The notes beneath the pieces are model-generated. The model did not search any database. It worked only from the letters and a program-made list of their open reading frames with translations, and was not told the DNA's origin. This document shows, piece by piece, positions 10,113-27,300 of a stretch of DNA of 36,598 nucleotides. The DNA is from Irineochytrium annulatum. Taxonomy: Eukaryota; Chytridiomycota; Chytridiomycetes; Chytridiales; Chytridiaceae. The stretch lies in contig JADGJL010000156.1 in the NCBI GenBank assembly GCA_027600665.1, forward strand, positions 1 through 36,598. The letters are read 5' to 3'. Each line of letters opens with the position of its first letter. The stretch's first letter is position 1. Both the position numbers and the translations under genes were made by a program.

Positions 10113-13100
10113 TTACTTCAGTGACTGCGGACCCCGCATGTTTCTTCCGACCGTCCCCGATCCTTCGTTTTCCTCCTGTATTGGCTCATGGACGGATTCT
10201 CTCGGCCCCACCCCACTGTTTCCCCGATAAATTGAGGACCCATGCACCGACGCGGAATCCCGATTTGATGTCGGGGTCGACCTGCTTCGCCGCCTAGAGT
10301 TGTGCGACGACCTCCCATCCTCTATGTCGGACCCGTTATCCGGCATCAGGTTGACGTTTGATCTCGTGTTGTGAATACCCGGGGCAATTACGTCCGCCAT
10401 GCCGCCCTCGTGAGAGAAGCAAAATCCGAGGTTCGGGAGCTCCTCGTGCGTGCCCATGAACACGAGCGACATCTTTGTCGCGTTCCGGGAATCCGTCGAC
10501 ACCTTCCCCAATCGGGACGACGACGCCGCGCCAAGAGTCTTCGAACCGGTTTTGCCCGCCTTCCCTGGCCCTGCGAAGCCCTTTATCTGCTCCGAGTTGA
10601 ACATCTGCCGCGCCTTCAGCAGGGCCGGATTCGAGGCCGCGGCGGACGAGTGCGTCTTACGGTGGCCCAGTGCGGGAAGGTTAATCGAGAGCGACGTCTT
10701 GAGCGACCCGGCGTTTAGGTGCGCACCGAGGTCGATGGACGCCCCGCGGGCCGTTATCCGATGCCGGAGCTTCATCTCGTCGCCAACCGTGCTCTTCCGC
10801 GCCGTCGCCGAGCCTGGTGCATCCGCGCGGGCCTCAGGCGCCATATCTGGCCGCGGCGGCAGCGTCGCCGAGATACGCGTATCGACTGCTGGCGGAACGA
10901 AGCCATCCGGGTTGTCGACCGCGCTGTTGCTAAGCATCACGGGAGCATGATCGGCGCCGACGTTGAGGCCCTCCTCCGTGGACGTGGCCTGCGCGATCGT
11001 CGAGTTGCTTTGATCGACCACGTTTCCGTCCGCCAGTTCGCCCGCGTTTGCTGGTGAAATCTGGTCGTCCGCGTCCGGCTGAGGCGACTTGAGGTCCGTC
11101 GGGTTCGCCATCGAGTGCTCCGAATTGGACCGCTTCATGCGGGATGCCGTCGATGTCCGCCGCGCCGCATCCAGGTTAACAGCATAGTCGGAGTGGATCC
11201 GCTTCATTGTTGTAGGTGCGTCGTCTTCCTCGATGCCGCTGTGCTCCGACACCGCTCCGTAATCTCCCAATGTCGTCGATGTCGCCGTGTGCGCGCCACC
11301 CTCAATGTCCGTGTCGACCACATCGCCCTCCTTCCATTCGTACTTCTGATACTCGGAAATGATATCAGTGTCGTTCGGCTTAAAGTACTGCTGAATAAAT
11401 TTGAACACGAGGCGTGGCATCAACGCGAGGGCAACTGAAACAAAAATCGTGATGAAGAAATGCGGTTGCATGAACAGGACCGTTGTTTCGCCGTAGGTTG
11501 GGTTAAGGATGGCAGCCGAGTAAATGACGAAATAGAGAACCCAGATTATGAGGCTGCAGGCGATGCCGAGGAAGGTCATCCAAGGCCAATAAGACGTATT
11601 CATCCCGTTGTACAGATTGACTGTTATAATGATTGAAAATGCAATAGTGGTGCCCTGCGAGTCCTTGTCTGTCTGATTCCCCTCGTAGTCGGCAGCGCCG
11701 CCGCTCACGGTCAGGAAGGAGAAGTAGTATATCACCAGGGATTGGTAAATTGCATCGAGGGCAAAGACCCAGAACCGCTCCATCGTGAACAGGGACTGCT
11801 TAATGCCCTTCATGTAGAGCTGAGGTACTTGTAAACCGAGAATGTCATTCACGTCTTGATCAAAAATGCCTTGGACCATCGTGGGGAGAACAGTAAAAAA
11901 AGTGTTGAAAAACATTCCATATGTGAAGTCCGTTATAATAGCGGCCGAAAAGCTATAAAAGCCGTTAGCATCTACACTCTCAGGCATCAACAATAAATGT
12001 GCTTTACCCGCAGTCAAACTGGTACCAAAACAGTACGAAAAGCCAAAGAATATTCTTATGAAAATATCCGAGAATGAGTTGAGCCGTCCGTACATAACCC
12101 CATCGGCCGTGGACGAGTAGTAACTTCCCCAAAAATCTAAACTGTGCAATCGCGTAGTCGCTAGCCATGACTGCCTGCAAGCCCTCCTTTCCAATAATTC
12201 CAATTCCGACGTCTGCTTCCTGAATCATACTCACGTCGTTTGCACCATCGCCAATAGCAAGGCACATCGCGCCCTAGTGACACATTAGATCACAATGATT
12301 GGGCGATCGTGAGAACTCACCAGCCCCTTGCGCACTAACGATACGACCTTAGCCTTCTGAAGAGGGCTGACTCTGCAGCAAACTACGGCCCTGCACCTGC
12401 ATCCCAGCTCCAGCAGCAATGGCCTGCATTGCGGCTGCAGCGCGAATTTCAAGCTCTCACCATCGATGACCAGTGCGTGCTCCCGCCTCTGCTTCAGCAT
12501 CCCGTCCGGGGTCCAGAACCTTTCGAGCGCCTCGACGATTTGCTGGATGGTCGCCTCCAGACAACCCGACCGGATGATGATCAGCAGCATGTCCTTCTTC
12601 AATAGATTGGACGCAAATCCGATGTTGATGGCCGTCTCCATCTTATCGCCCGTCAAAACCCATATCTTGATGCCCGCTTTCGCGAGCGTACCGATCGTCT
12701 CCGGGACGCCCTCCTGCAGCTTATCCTCGATGGCCGTCGCGCCCATCAGGACGAGGTCCCGCTCAATCAGCTCAGCCACCGCGTCAATCTTCCGGTCCCG
12801 GTCCTTGATGGAATTTTGCGCCGTCTGGTACTTCGCGTTCCAAGCTTCGTACTGGTCCTCCGGGATGACTTTGTACGCCAAACATAGTGTCCGGAGGCCG
12901 TCGTTGGCAAAGAGCTCGAGGTGCTTCGACGTTGTGTCCTCGAACTCCTGCTCCCGCTCCCCGACGTCTTGATGCCCTTTCTCTTTTGTGATCTTCAAAC
13001 GCTCGAAGATGACGCTGTCGGCCCCCTTCACAAGGAGGACGACCTGCCCTTCCGGTCGCCTCACAATGACGGACATGCGCTTGCGGTCCGAGTTGAACTC

Positions 13101-15320
13101 AATCACGTTGAGAAGCGTGTAGGAGCGCTCCTCACCCAAAAGGTCGACATCGAGCACGTTCTCACGGCGACGAAGGAACGTAAACCCGACGTCTCTTGCG
13201 GCCGCGACCAGCGCCGCCTCGTCGGGTGACTGCGCCTTATAGTCAATGCAGTCCGGCCGCTTCTCCTTCGGCTTCTTCTCCGCGAGGACGGTGTGGCAGA
13301 TCGCGAGCAGGGTGAAGAACTCGCGGATCTTGCGACCCTGCTCGCCGTCCTCCTTAATGTCGAGGTGCAGCTGCGAGTCAATGAAGGAGAGCTTGTCGCT
13401 CACGTAGCGGGCGTCGAAGAGCTCCCTCATATTCTGTCGCATCTGATCCTCGGCGTTCTGAGATGTTGGCGCGTCCATCTTCTTCCCTTCCCGTGCTGCG
13501 GCGCCTAAATTCGCCTCTGTGACGAAGTTTCCTCCATATAGCACGCCATTGATCGAACATTTCCGGAATTCCATCATGTTACATGTCAGCGTTCCGGTCT
13601 TATCAGAAAAAATGTACTCAATTTGGCCTGTCGTTTCGACGTCAACACACCGTACACCTTAAAAACAAATATTGAAACCCACCAAGATCGTCGCACAGAT
13701 TCCATGCTTGCGGCGACACGTGCTTATCCATCTCAGCGTCATACATGTCCGCGTCCAAGCTGATCATGAAGGACTGCACCGTCTTCGATATATCGACACT
13801 GATGTAAAGGGCAATAGGGATAATGTTCTGGAAGATAATCATGCAGGAGAAGAAAGTGACGAATGCCGCATAACTCGGCGAGTAAAAGTCCGACGGCGTG
13901 TTTCCCAACCCGATAAACGGTGCCTTTTCCCCGATGAATTTCCCCGCATACACGGACGTAATCAGCGAGCAGATGACGCACATTCCCGTCAGCAGCAGAA
14001 AGTTGAGCATCACGAGTGGGTTCAGCTGCCGGTCGATCCTGCTCCGCTTACTTGGCGTGATGCCTGAATTCAACATGATCTTCGTCTCCGACCCCGTGAA
14101 GAGGACCACACCGATGAGCCACTTCGTGTTCCGGAGTACGCATCCGCGGAGGAGCACGCCGTTGATGCTAAGCGGAACCTTTCGCCCGTCGTCGAACGTG
14201 TCGTCCTCCTGGTCATGGACCGTCAGGAGGCCGTTGTAGTTGTAGAGATTAGCGTTCGGGGGCTCCGAGTCAAAGTGGCAGCGGAGGCGCACGCAGTCCT
14301 CCGGGCTGCGGACGTTCGACAGGTCCGTGATGCCCCTGCGGATCTTCAGGTTCGTCTCCCCGTCCAGATTCTTCGTCTCAACGTAGCAGGCGCAGTCCTG
14401 CTCGCTCGTTGAAATGATGGCGATGTCCGCTGGGATTGGGTCGTTATTCCGCAGGTATACGAAATCTCCGACTGAGCGCAAAACGTCAGTCACGTCCTTT
14501 GGCCGCGCGCCAATGCAAATGCCGTTTACCTCGCACATCCTCCCACTTGCTCAACTTCCACGCCGGTGGTTTCGCCTTAGACTGGCGGACCGACAACCGT
14601 GGCTGCTTCGCCTCCTGCTTCCCATCATTATTTAATGTGTCATTCGATGCCGGCACGTCCGGGTTCGCGCCGATATATTCCGGGTAGTCCGCATTCGCCC
14701 CACTGCCACCCGCAGCCCCTGTCCCCAAACTGATGACGCTGGACTGAGGGTGGTTGACGTTCCTCCAGGACTGCAAGAGATATGTCTTCGCCTTATTGAC
14801 ACTTTCATCGGACTTATGCCGCTTCCAGTCTTCGAATGCGTCCTGTGAAAGTGTTAGCAACACAGACGGGATGCATTTGGGCGGTATGGCCTTCTCGTAC
14901 GGACCTTGATAGCGGTCACTCCGATGATTAGAATGACCGGCGCGGCCGTCAAAGCCGTTGACACTTCCGCAAATGGTGGGAAAGCCTGGAGAACAACGAG
15001 GCTGGTGAAGTAGAAGTTGGCGACACTCCTGAACTGCTCGAACAGATCTGCATGCCTAGTCAACACTCTGCCGCTCATTCAACAAGCAAGTGGTCCATAC
15101 TCTTCGGGAGGAAGGTCAGGATCGTGTATTTCGACGTCCTGATCATGTTGGTGGGGAACGACGGGGGAAGCGGCGACGGCGGGGTGTTGATGTCTGCGTA
15201 GCCGCCAAAGTTGACCATGATCCGGCGCTTCTCCTCCTCCGTCGTGTCGGGCTCCGTCTCCTCGACATCCTGGATGAGATCAAGGTTTGACCGGGATCCG
15301 AGCCAGTTCACGGACGTCAT
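10113..15320 (-). CDS. P4-type ATPase, Dnf-like phospholipid flippase
   Basis: Seven exons (minus), 15320-15101, 15047-14905, 14842-14530, 14471-13683, 13627-12321, 12273-12008 and 11952-10113, encode 1625 aa. All phases are consistent. P4 landmarks appear in order: [21 protein letters not shown], a first membrane pair, the actuator [23 protein letters not shown], the phosphorylation site Asp497 in [18 protein letters not shown], and GDGANDVSM (from Gly932). A C-terminal membrane block follows. Such enzymes move phospholipids to the cytosolic leaflet at plasma or endosomal membranes with a CDC50-type partner. After the last membrane segment the protein has a long Ser/Arg-rich disordered tail. 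Near residue 1530 this tail carries GFCFS, resembling the autoinhibitory (G/A)(Y/F)AFS motif of flippases. Resemblance to yeast Dnf1/Dnf2 is strongest around the DKTGT region. Confidence 0.93.
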
Positions 15321-16677
15321 GGTCGGGGGCCGAGGTCGGGAATGGGGGACGGCGGACGCGGATCCTGTGAAGGGTTGTCAACACTTGCTGGCCTGGGCTA
15401 TCAACACCGCAGAAATCGGAATTCATCCGATTTACGCGCTCGTGGTCCGCGATGGTGAACTTCATCATCCGCTGTGGCGGTCCGATGGACGCCGGGGACG
15501 ATCGGTGCTGGCTCGGGATCGCGCGGGAGGACGAACTTGTGGATGAGGGTGTCAGTATCGGACGGGCAGGATCGAGCTGCACTTGGGACCCCTTCATTCG
15601 GCAACATCTGCAAGCACCGGTGACGATCCGACAAGCTTTGGCCGACATTGGCTGGCGTTGGATGCGGAAGTGCCGGTGGATTGCTAAACAGTGTCGATAT
15701 TAGGTTGCAGACCTTCAATCTATTAACATTCGACAAGAGCTATTGCTCTTCGGCATGATAGGTCGTGTCGAATGGGCAGCAACAGCGGCGCCTGCCGCGG
15801 AAGCGTTCGGGGACTTGCGAAGACCTCACTGATGATATCCGAGTTTTTACCTGTGGATCCGAAGATAGTCTCTCTGTCGCGCCGATGCTGGGTAGCTTTG
15901 ATGGAGGCCTTTTCGGCACCTCATTTTGTGGTTGATTCTGTCATCGCCTTTGTTAGTTTTGCCATGTGGCCTTAATTATAGCTTAGGCATTCAATTTCAT
16001 GTTTTGTTTCTGCGTAAACTCCTTTTATTTTATTTTGATATTATGAGGCGGGCCTCGAGGACATTAACATTGAGGCGTCTTGAGAGTGGCTCACGGCCAG
16101 TGGCCAACGAGCAAGTTGGAGGACGTACGTCACGGCGTATTCCCTAAGAACGAAGGGCCAACGACCGAACCTTAGCTCGAACAAGCCCAACTCGTGAGCG
16201 CGGCTGGGTTCAGTGGAACTTCGACGTTGAAACAGAAGAAGGACGGCAAAAGCGATTGAGAAATCACGACCGGCCTGTCCCGCCTGCCCACCCCCGTCAC
16301 GGTGCCCAAAGCCCTGAAAATGTACGGCCAGATGCGGGGGCACGGACGCCGGGGTTCATCGCGATGGACTGGAGTCGGCGACGGGACGGGAGGAGGAGGA
16401 CGAGGCTGCGCATGCACGGTCTTCGTTTGGTCGAACGTGGAGCACATCCGATACCTTTTGGTGGTGGATCGGCCCGCTTCTTCGTTCTCGGCCATGGGCG
16501 ATCTCGCGAAGGTGGCGGATCTGGGGAGTCGCTGGCGGACGATTTGTTGGGGACGGGAGGGGTGGACCGTGGGCTTGTGAGGCCTGGCGATCGACCCGCT
16601 TGAAGGCCGGATCTTCCGTTCATTCACGCATGCAATCTAACACTGTTGTCCTTGTCTATGCAGATTTCGATAAAGGA
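15321..16677. other. Divergent intergenic region between P4-ATPase and USP7 genes
   Basis: About 1.36 kb, presumably holding both promoters. A short perfect hairpin aagagc-tatt-gctctt lies near 15735. A tctatgcag just before 16664 looks like a splice acceptor, so the USP7 gene may have a 5' untranslated exon upstream. A 107-codon minus-strand frame starting MAENEEAGRS (16495-16172) has a proper ATG but no recognisable domain. I regard it as possible but unsupported. Confidence 0.45.
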
Positions 16678-20910
<4,233 letters not shown>

Positions 20911-21839
20911 TTCTGCGGAGTTCGCTCTTGTCTTTGTACTTAGTCGGCGCTGACGTTGTGCGCCCATAGGCGGTTCAGCCTAGATTTGAGAGGCTGGATT
21001 TTGTTTCCTCCACTTAATAGTGTGCCTTTTCTAGTTATGTTTCTATTTGTGGTGCGTTTTTACTGCTGTGTGGCTTCCGTCGAGTATTCTCCCTCACGGG
21101 TGCTCGATAGGTCCACATGTGATCACGCCATCACTTTTTCACTCTTCTCCTTTATCCTTTTTTTTTTTTCTTCGACCATATTCCATCACTTTACATTAGA
21201 AAGGAAGTTTAGGGATCATCAGGGCCGGTACGAAGGAGTAAAAATAAAATGAACGTGACATGTATTCACCATCATTGGCTCGAACACGGGTCTTTAACCC
21301 GATGCCGAACTCGCCAGAAGAACACGCTCCTGTAGGCATTGCACTCCGTGCGTCCGGCACCGTCCCACACTGGACGGACGGACGGCCCTTGTGATAGTTT
21401 GTAGATGTCACCGAGATGCCACTACAGTTAAATTGTCGTTGCATCTGGTTGTGTACCTCCTTTCTAATTATTCCCGCCTAGCCCCAGTGGTCGGCGCATT
21501 GCTGCAAGCCTCAGTCTTCCTTAAGACCTCCCAGGCGGGGTTGAGGACCAGAAGCTTCATCATTCAAGCAGGATGTTGAATTGTAGTCCACGCCGGTTTT
21601 TAGTGATAAACTTGCGGATCAGTAGGCGCCAGATCTCAATCCCAGTTGTCATCAATGTCAGCAACCATGGTGGCCCTCCTTCCGAGGTCAGTGGTCATGG
21701 CGAAATCTGCGACACCGTCGCGTCCGAGCTGCCCAAAGAGTGGATCTAGCACTGGAACTTGAGCTTACCGTTAATCTATTTAGGTAACTAAATTGGCCGA
21801 AGACCTGCCTCCTAAAAAGTTCTCCTGTTCCATCGGCTT
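20911..21839. other. Convergent intergenic region, USP7 and F-box gene 2
   Basis: No supported protein gene. It contains a T-rich tract (around 21158-21170) in the presumed USP7 terminator region. On the minus strand near 21262-21310 is a degenerate tRNA-like patch, with an A-box-like tggcgagttcgg and a B-box-like gttcgagcc. A GGAC tetranucleotide occurs three times near 21372. Confidence 0.45.
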
Positions 21840-23899
21840 TCACAAGTACAAAAGGTGATTCGCGAGCCGTCCCTGCACTCTCTTCTGATGCCAAACCGCC
21901 ACCTGGCGGAAGAGCAGCGACCTGAGACCCAACTGTCTTTGCGGCGCGACCTCGCTCTCCCCCTCCACTTCTTCCCTCCCCTCCACATCCTGCATTTCCG
22001 TTGAGTCACAATACTCGCCAACTCGCTCCCGCTCGACGGGCCAGCTCCGGGCCGGCCCCCAGCTCTCCCCTTCCTCAAGCTCCTTAAATGAAACGCCCAA
22101 GATGGATTCATCGTTCTGCAAAAGCGCAGCGGAGCCGTCGGGAGAAATTGGGCCGATTTGGTCCAAAGATAGGTAACATGGTACAGACCAGGACTTCTCT
22201 CCGATCAAAAGGTCAAAGCAGACCAGATGACCTTGATGGCTTCTCATGTAGGAGTCGTCAACAATGTAGTCGCAGCCCTTGCAACAAAGCAGCGCTATCC
22301 GGCCGCGTACAGAGAAGTCAAGAACATAGCTTCCGCTGCGAAGTATGAGTAAGCCGGCGCCCCCGCTCCACACACTTGGGAGTGGTAACTTACGCGTCTT
22401 TGTACTCCGAGACCTCAACTACGCTGATATCGTTGCTGGTCAATTTGCTCATATCGGAATTCTCTCCATCCAGGCCATAATCTCGGTAGTCCTCCCAAAC
22501 CGCCGTGAACTGGAACAGCATCGCCGTCAGGTCGTGACCCCGCACAAACTTGACGGAATCGGCCGCTCGGTCAATGCAGTACACCATCATGACGTTCGCT
22601 AACCTCCCCTTCCTCACCCCGTCAAGGATCGGTTGGGACCACTTCGACCCGTCATCGGCCTTGTCGAAAGCGTGATCGATTTCGAATTCGTAAGAAAGTG
22701 TCGCCAACAGGATCAACATGTCACCGTCCGCCCTCACAGCCCACACGGTCGTCTCCCACACGGTGCTCCTTTCCGGCAACACCGCCGCCTCAGCCGCGTC
22801 CGCCGTGACGTCCATGTCGTACTTCCTCGCCCGGTCCCGCAAACCCCAGACAACCCTGACGAGCGGCGGGACAGGCTTGAAGGAGTCCTCGACGGTCCCC
22901 GTCGCGAGCACCATCACGTCACCACGGAAGACGAGTGGCTCGACCTTTTCCCCGGTAGCAGACTGCCAGACGACCTCGCCGACCCCGCCGCCCGCCTCCA
23001 CCTTCGCCACGCACAACCTCTCACCACCCGCGCGGCCGAGAAAGAGGTCGAACGTGTCGTTGTAGCCGAGCGCGCGGATGCGACGCCATCCACCGTGCGT
23101 GGGATCCGTCCGGCCCGTGATACTGGTGAGGCGGCTGTCGATCATGTTCCTGGGGAACGTCCGGAGTAACGCCGAGCTTTCGAGCGCCTTCACCAGCTTG
23201 TCCCCCGGCTCGCGGCAGATGGCGTACGCGTCCCATTGCTCTGGCGCCACGAGACTCGAGAGCGGGAGGTTCTGATCCTTCTCTAAGTCGGCGAGCTCGT
23301 CCCTGTCGATGAAATGGTCAAGGTTGACCGGATCGTAGGGCGAATCCGGGGTTGATGGCGCGTTTGGGTCGTCAGGGTAATACTCGTACGCTAGCAGTGC
23401 TGCTCCTCGGAGGTTGGGAATTGAATGTTTGAAATCATCGTCGGCGGCATTGTAGGACGAATCGTGGGCGCTTGTTGACGGAAACGGGAGGAAAAGGCTG
23501 TACCGACCATTAAGCATCTGGAGAGATTTGATTAACACTCAAAGTTTGCAAAAAAACGAAGGAATCAACTCGCGATCCTACGTTATGATGAGCAATGTAG
23601 ACATCCTGCCACCTCGGGCAGCTCATCGTCGTCGCCGGCTCGAAGCGGATACCCGGAAATGCGAAGTCTGCAACGACCTTCCGCTTCCAAAAGATCTCGT
23701 TGTCCATGAGCAACGACCTCGCGCGCCGACAGGTGCCCAAAAACCGCGCCGTCGTCCTGGCGTCCGCGATCACGAAGATCATCTCCAGAATGTCGGCCGG
23801 GAGGTCGAGCAGCCGGATCGCGCCGTTCCCGTCCGGCTCGATCTTGTCGGCCACCCCACCACTGGACTCGGGCACCGTCCGCATCTTCTTTTTCGGCAT
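21840..23899 (-). CDS. F-box protein (paralogue 2)
   Basis: Three exons (minus), 23899-23582, 23517-22394 and 22335-21840, give 645 aa with intron phases 0 and 2, the same as in the gene at 5707-7821. The F-box is at about residues 29-73 (LLDLPADILEMIFVI ... CRRARSLLM ... FWKRKVV), then CPRWQDVYIAHHN. Matching blocks follow: VAPEQWDAY, GYNDTFDLFLGRAGG, VFRGDVMVLATG, VKFVRGHDLTAML, GRIALLCCKGC, GHLVCFDLLIG. Both end in LxNHLLYL. The protein is a probable SCF substrate receptor with a beta-propeller-like C-terminal half; the substrate is unknown. The start is the ATG just before a KKK segment. The reading frame stays open upstream, so a longer N-terminus is not excluded. The gene is oriented head to head with the RdRP-helicase gene. 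Confidence 0.85.
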
Positions 23900-24395
23900 G
23901 GCGATCGAGCGGTCCGAACGGCGACGATCGAAATGGGGGAACAGGACACAGGACGGACCCTTCGGCTGCGATGCCGCGGCACTGCAATGCCTGGAATGAT
24001 ATCCAGTGGCTTGGCAGAATGAGGTTCCGTGCGATCTTACGCCCAAGAAGGGTCGCCATGGGCTTGGCGATATGGAGCCGGTGCCTTACATATACTGGAC
24101 CATGGCCTGCGGCAGCTCGAAGAATGGGACCGTCTTGTAGAGATTGGCACGCGGGACTCCGCACGGCGGTAGCCAGCCCTGATGAAGCATTCCGAGTCCC
24201 TCAAGGAATGATCGGAGGGGCGGCTTCGAGGCCGAACGATCGCGTCGTGAAAGCCGAGCTGCAGTTCCTGGACGCCTTCACACTCGTGCTAGGATGGTTC
24301 TATGCGCTTTCCTTAGCCGCTAAGTCGTGCCACTGTCATGGGCTCGTGTTCAGCTGTAAAAAGACTCCCACACCCCAGATCACTTTACGCCGAAC
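23900..24395. other. Bidirectional promoter region, F-box gene 2 and RdRP-helicase
   Basis: A 496-base gap lies between two divergent start codons. No open frame in it has recognisable content. It should carry both promoters. A catatac sequence near 24090 is the only TATA-like element I noticed on the F-box side. Confidence 0.45.
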
Positions 24396-27300
24396 ATGAC
24401 GACGCCCGTCGCTGCCGCGGCGCCCGATCCGCGTCCGAGGTCTCCGCACCCCGATGGATCCGTCGTCACCGGCTGGGACGCCTCGGGGAGCACCGCGTTG
24501 CCGCCTGCGAATCAATCGGTCCACACTGGCGTCGTCGGTGCCCAGTTCTCACCCGCGACCGCGGCCTTGAACGGCACTAGCGCCCGGATCCAAGACACCG
24601 CCGGACCGGGAGGAGCCAAGCGGCGTGTGATCAACCTGGACGCCTACATCGCGAACATCTCCCCCAAACGCTCGAACAGAACGTCCACCGCGGGCCCGGT
24701 TACCGTTCAGTTTCCGGCGAACTCGAGATGGAACGGGACGAACCATGCCGTGCGGTCGCAGGGGAACGGGAACAACGCGGGCAGGAGGAACGGCGGACAG
24801 CCGAAGCCACGACCTCCCCCGCAGCCCTCCCATGCGATCGTGTATAATGCCGTGAAGGGCGAGGCGGATTATAAGAGTAAGAGGCTGGAGCCGGCGCCAA
24901 GAAACACGTTGGCGAGTAGGATGCTGCCGTCGGGACTGCTGTTCTTGTTCGTTGATTATGAAGGGGTATGCTTCGAGATCTTTTGGGCGGGACTGACACA
25001 GGTGTAGGACCCAAACAACCTCGATCAGCTCAAAGCCTACGCGAGCTTCCTTCACACCGGCGGTTCACAGAAGCTGAGCCGGTGGAGTCTCCTGACGTAC
25101 TCGACCGGACACCTCGCTACGCGGAGATGCGTGTTCGCCCCTAGGAAGCTGTGCGATTCGCTAAGGGTGATGCTGGGCTTACCAAGTTTTCAACCGGCAA
25201 GCGCGAGCTACGGGAAGAGGGTGCCCGACCCGGGGAAGAAGATGCCCTTGGCAAAGTTCGCGTCGCTTTTCTAGGCATGGAGGCTAATGGGTTTCCAAGA
25301 TACATCAAGTATTCCGGCCTGCTCTTCAACGAGATCCAAGGCCCGATTCTCATGCTGAAGAACGTGACGATGGTAATGGGGGAGGACGTCGAGCGGCACG
25401 GGTTCACCTTCACGGACGGGTGCGGCCGCATATCAACGGATCTGATCGAGGAGCTCGTGCCCGGTCACCGTCGGTCCCGGAAGGACTTAATTCCTACGGC
25501 AATACAGATGAGGGCGCCGGGAATAAAGGGCATGCTGGTGGCCGATCCCTTGCTGGAGAGGCGGACGGTGGTGCTGATGCCGTCGATGCGGAAGCTGAGG
25601 GTCAAGGAGGTGCCTGTGGGGATTGTAAAGGATGGGAGGGTGGACGACAATGCGGTCATAAGCGCGGTTGACGGTGGCCAATTACGAGATCTGATCGACT
25701 GCGACTCGTAGGCGCTTGTGCATTCCTTTCGCCATTAATTGTCTACGCCTGCTAGGATCCCAGTCGGCATCCTGGCCTTCTCCAAGCCCCAAACGTCCGG
25801 CATCCTCAACTCCCAAATCATCACCCTCCTCCTCGAGCGCGGCGTATCCTCTACCCTCCTCCTCAACATGGATACCCAGTACAAGCAGTCCATGCGCTTC
25901 ATGATCACGGATGTAATGGCCGCCCTTGACTTCCTCCACCTCCGCGGCATGCGCGCCCAGTTCCTCACCGTCCTGTCCGCCCTCCGTGCGCCCGAGGGCT
26001 CCGCAACGCGGGAGTTGAAGTTGCGGACCGTGTGGAGGCAGCTGAGGGACTTGCAGGCAAACGAGGTGGCGAATTGGAGGAAGAGGGAGGCTGCGTTCAA
26101 TTTTAGCGGGTGGGGGAAGTTCAAGGCGGAGGAGGTGAAGGATGAGGATGTGAGCGCGAATGATCCGATGAGGAGGGTGTACCTCCCTTGCGTGAAGTCG
26201 AGGAGGCTTTATGGCGTTGCAGATCACTGGGAGTCCTTGGGACCCGGCGAGTGTTTTGTGCGGATAACTAACGCGGATGGGGAACCGGTGGTCATCGAGG
26301 GAGACGTGCTTGTCGTGCGGAACCCATGCTACCACGCGGGGGACATCATCAGATTAAAGGCCGTGAGGGGGGACGAGCAGGTCGCGCATTGTTTGGATGT
26401 GATTGTGTTCTCGTGCCAAGGAGAGAGACCGGACCCGGACAAGTCGTCGGGAGGGGACCTGGACGGGGACTCGTTTATCGCCATTTGGGATGAGAGGCTG
26501 CTTGAGGCGGTGGTTGATATGAAGCCTTTCAATTACCGGCCCGATGCCATGAAGGACCTTGTGAAGACGACTTCGCTACGGTTGGGAGAGTTAAAGGGTC
26601 TCAGGCCCAAGAAGGCGGCGAATCTCAACAAGACGTCTTTGATCGACAAGCTGACCTCCCTTGACACTCGCGACAAAATTGCCGGCAAGATCGACGGCCT
26701 CTTCAACGCGTGCCGCAAGTCCGACCCTCCCACACCCGACGACGCTGCGCGGCCGATTTTGACGCGCCAGGAGCTTATCGCGTACCTAAACGCCCTCTTC
26801 TCCATCGGCATCGACGACGTCGACCTCGACATGGAGCAGCTCCTGAAGGGAGTCGAGCGGGAGGTGAAGCAGCACATGAGCTCGGCGCTATCGACCCTGA
26901 GCCGGTTCTTGGAGAGCTGCATCCAGGCGTCGGACTCGACGTCGGACCTGATCAAGCGGCAGACGGCGCCCGATTCGCTCGAGGTCATGTTCGGGTTCTT
27001 CGTGCTGTCGGTCGATGAGGACCAGAGCTGGCAGCAGCCGGGGTTCGAGGACGAATACGTTGTTCCCGAGCGTAGGGAGACGGTCGACCTTACACTGAAA
27101 ATCTTAAAGATGGGCGAGAAGCTTATCATGGATGAGCCCGCAGTCACCTCGCTGCTCGATGTGACGCAAATGGAGGTTCTGAGGAAGTTCTTCAAGATGG
27201 AGGTCGTGAACAACTGCGCTAAAGTGATTAGGAGGAGGGAAGAGGAGATTGAGATTGCACGGAGGGCGTGCTTGGACGTGCCGGTCCGAGGGTTGATTGA

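Noticed and set aside
16172..16495. 107-aa minus-strand frame starting MAENEEAGRS
   Set aside because: It has a true ATG, but no homology that I can recognise and Pro-rich shadow-like composition. It is mentioned only in the intergenic entry.
25186..25274. Reading the RdRP through without the 89-nt intron
   Set aside because: Both continuing frames break the RdRP alignment (one hits a stop at 25272-25274). Splicing from the gttttc donor to the cttttctag acceptor gives the expected KYAARMGQCF-like segment as FPRYIKYSGLLFNE.
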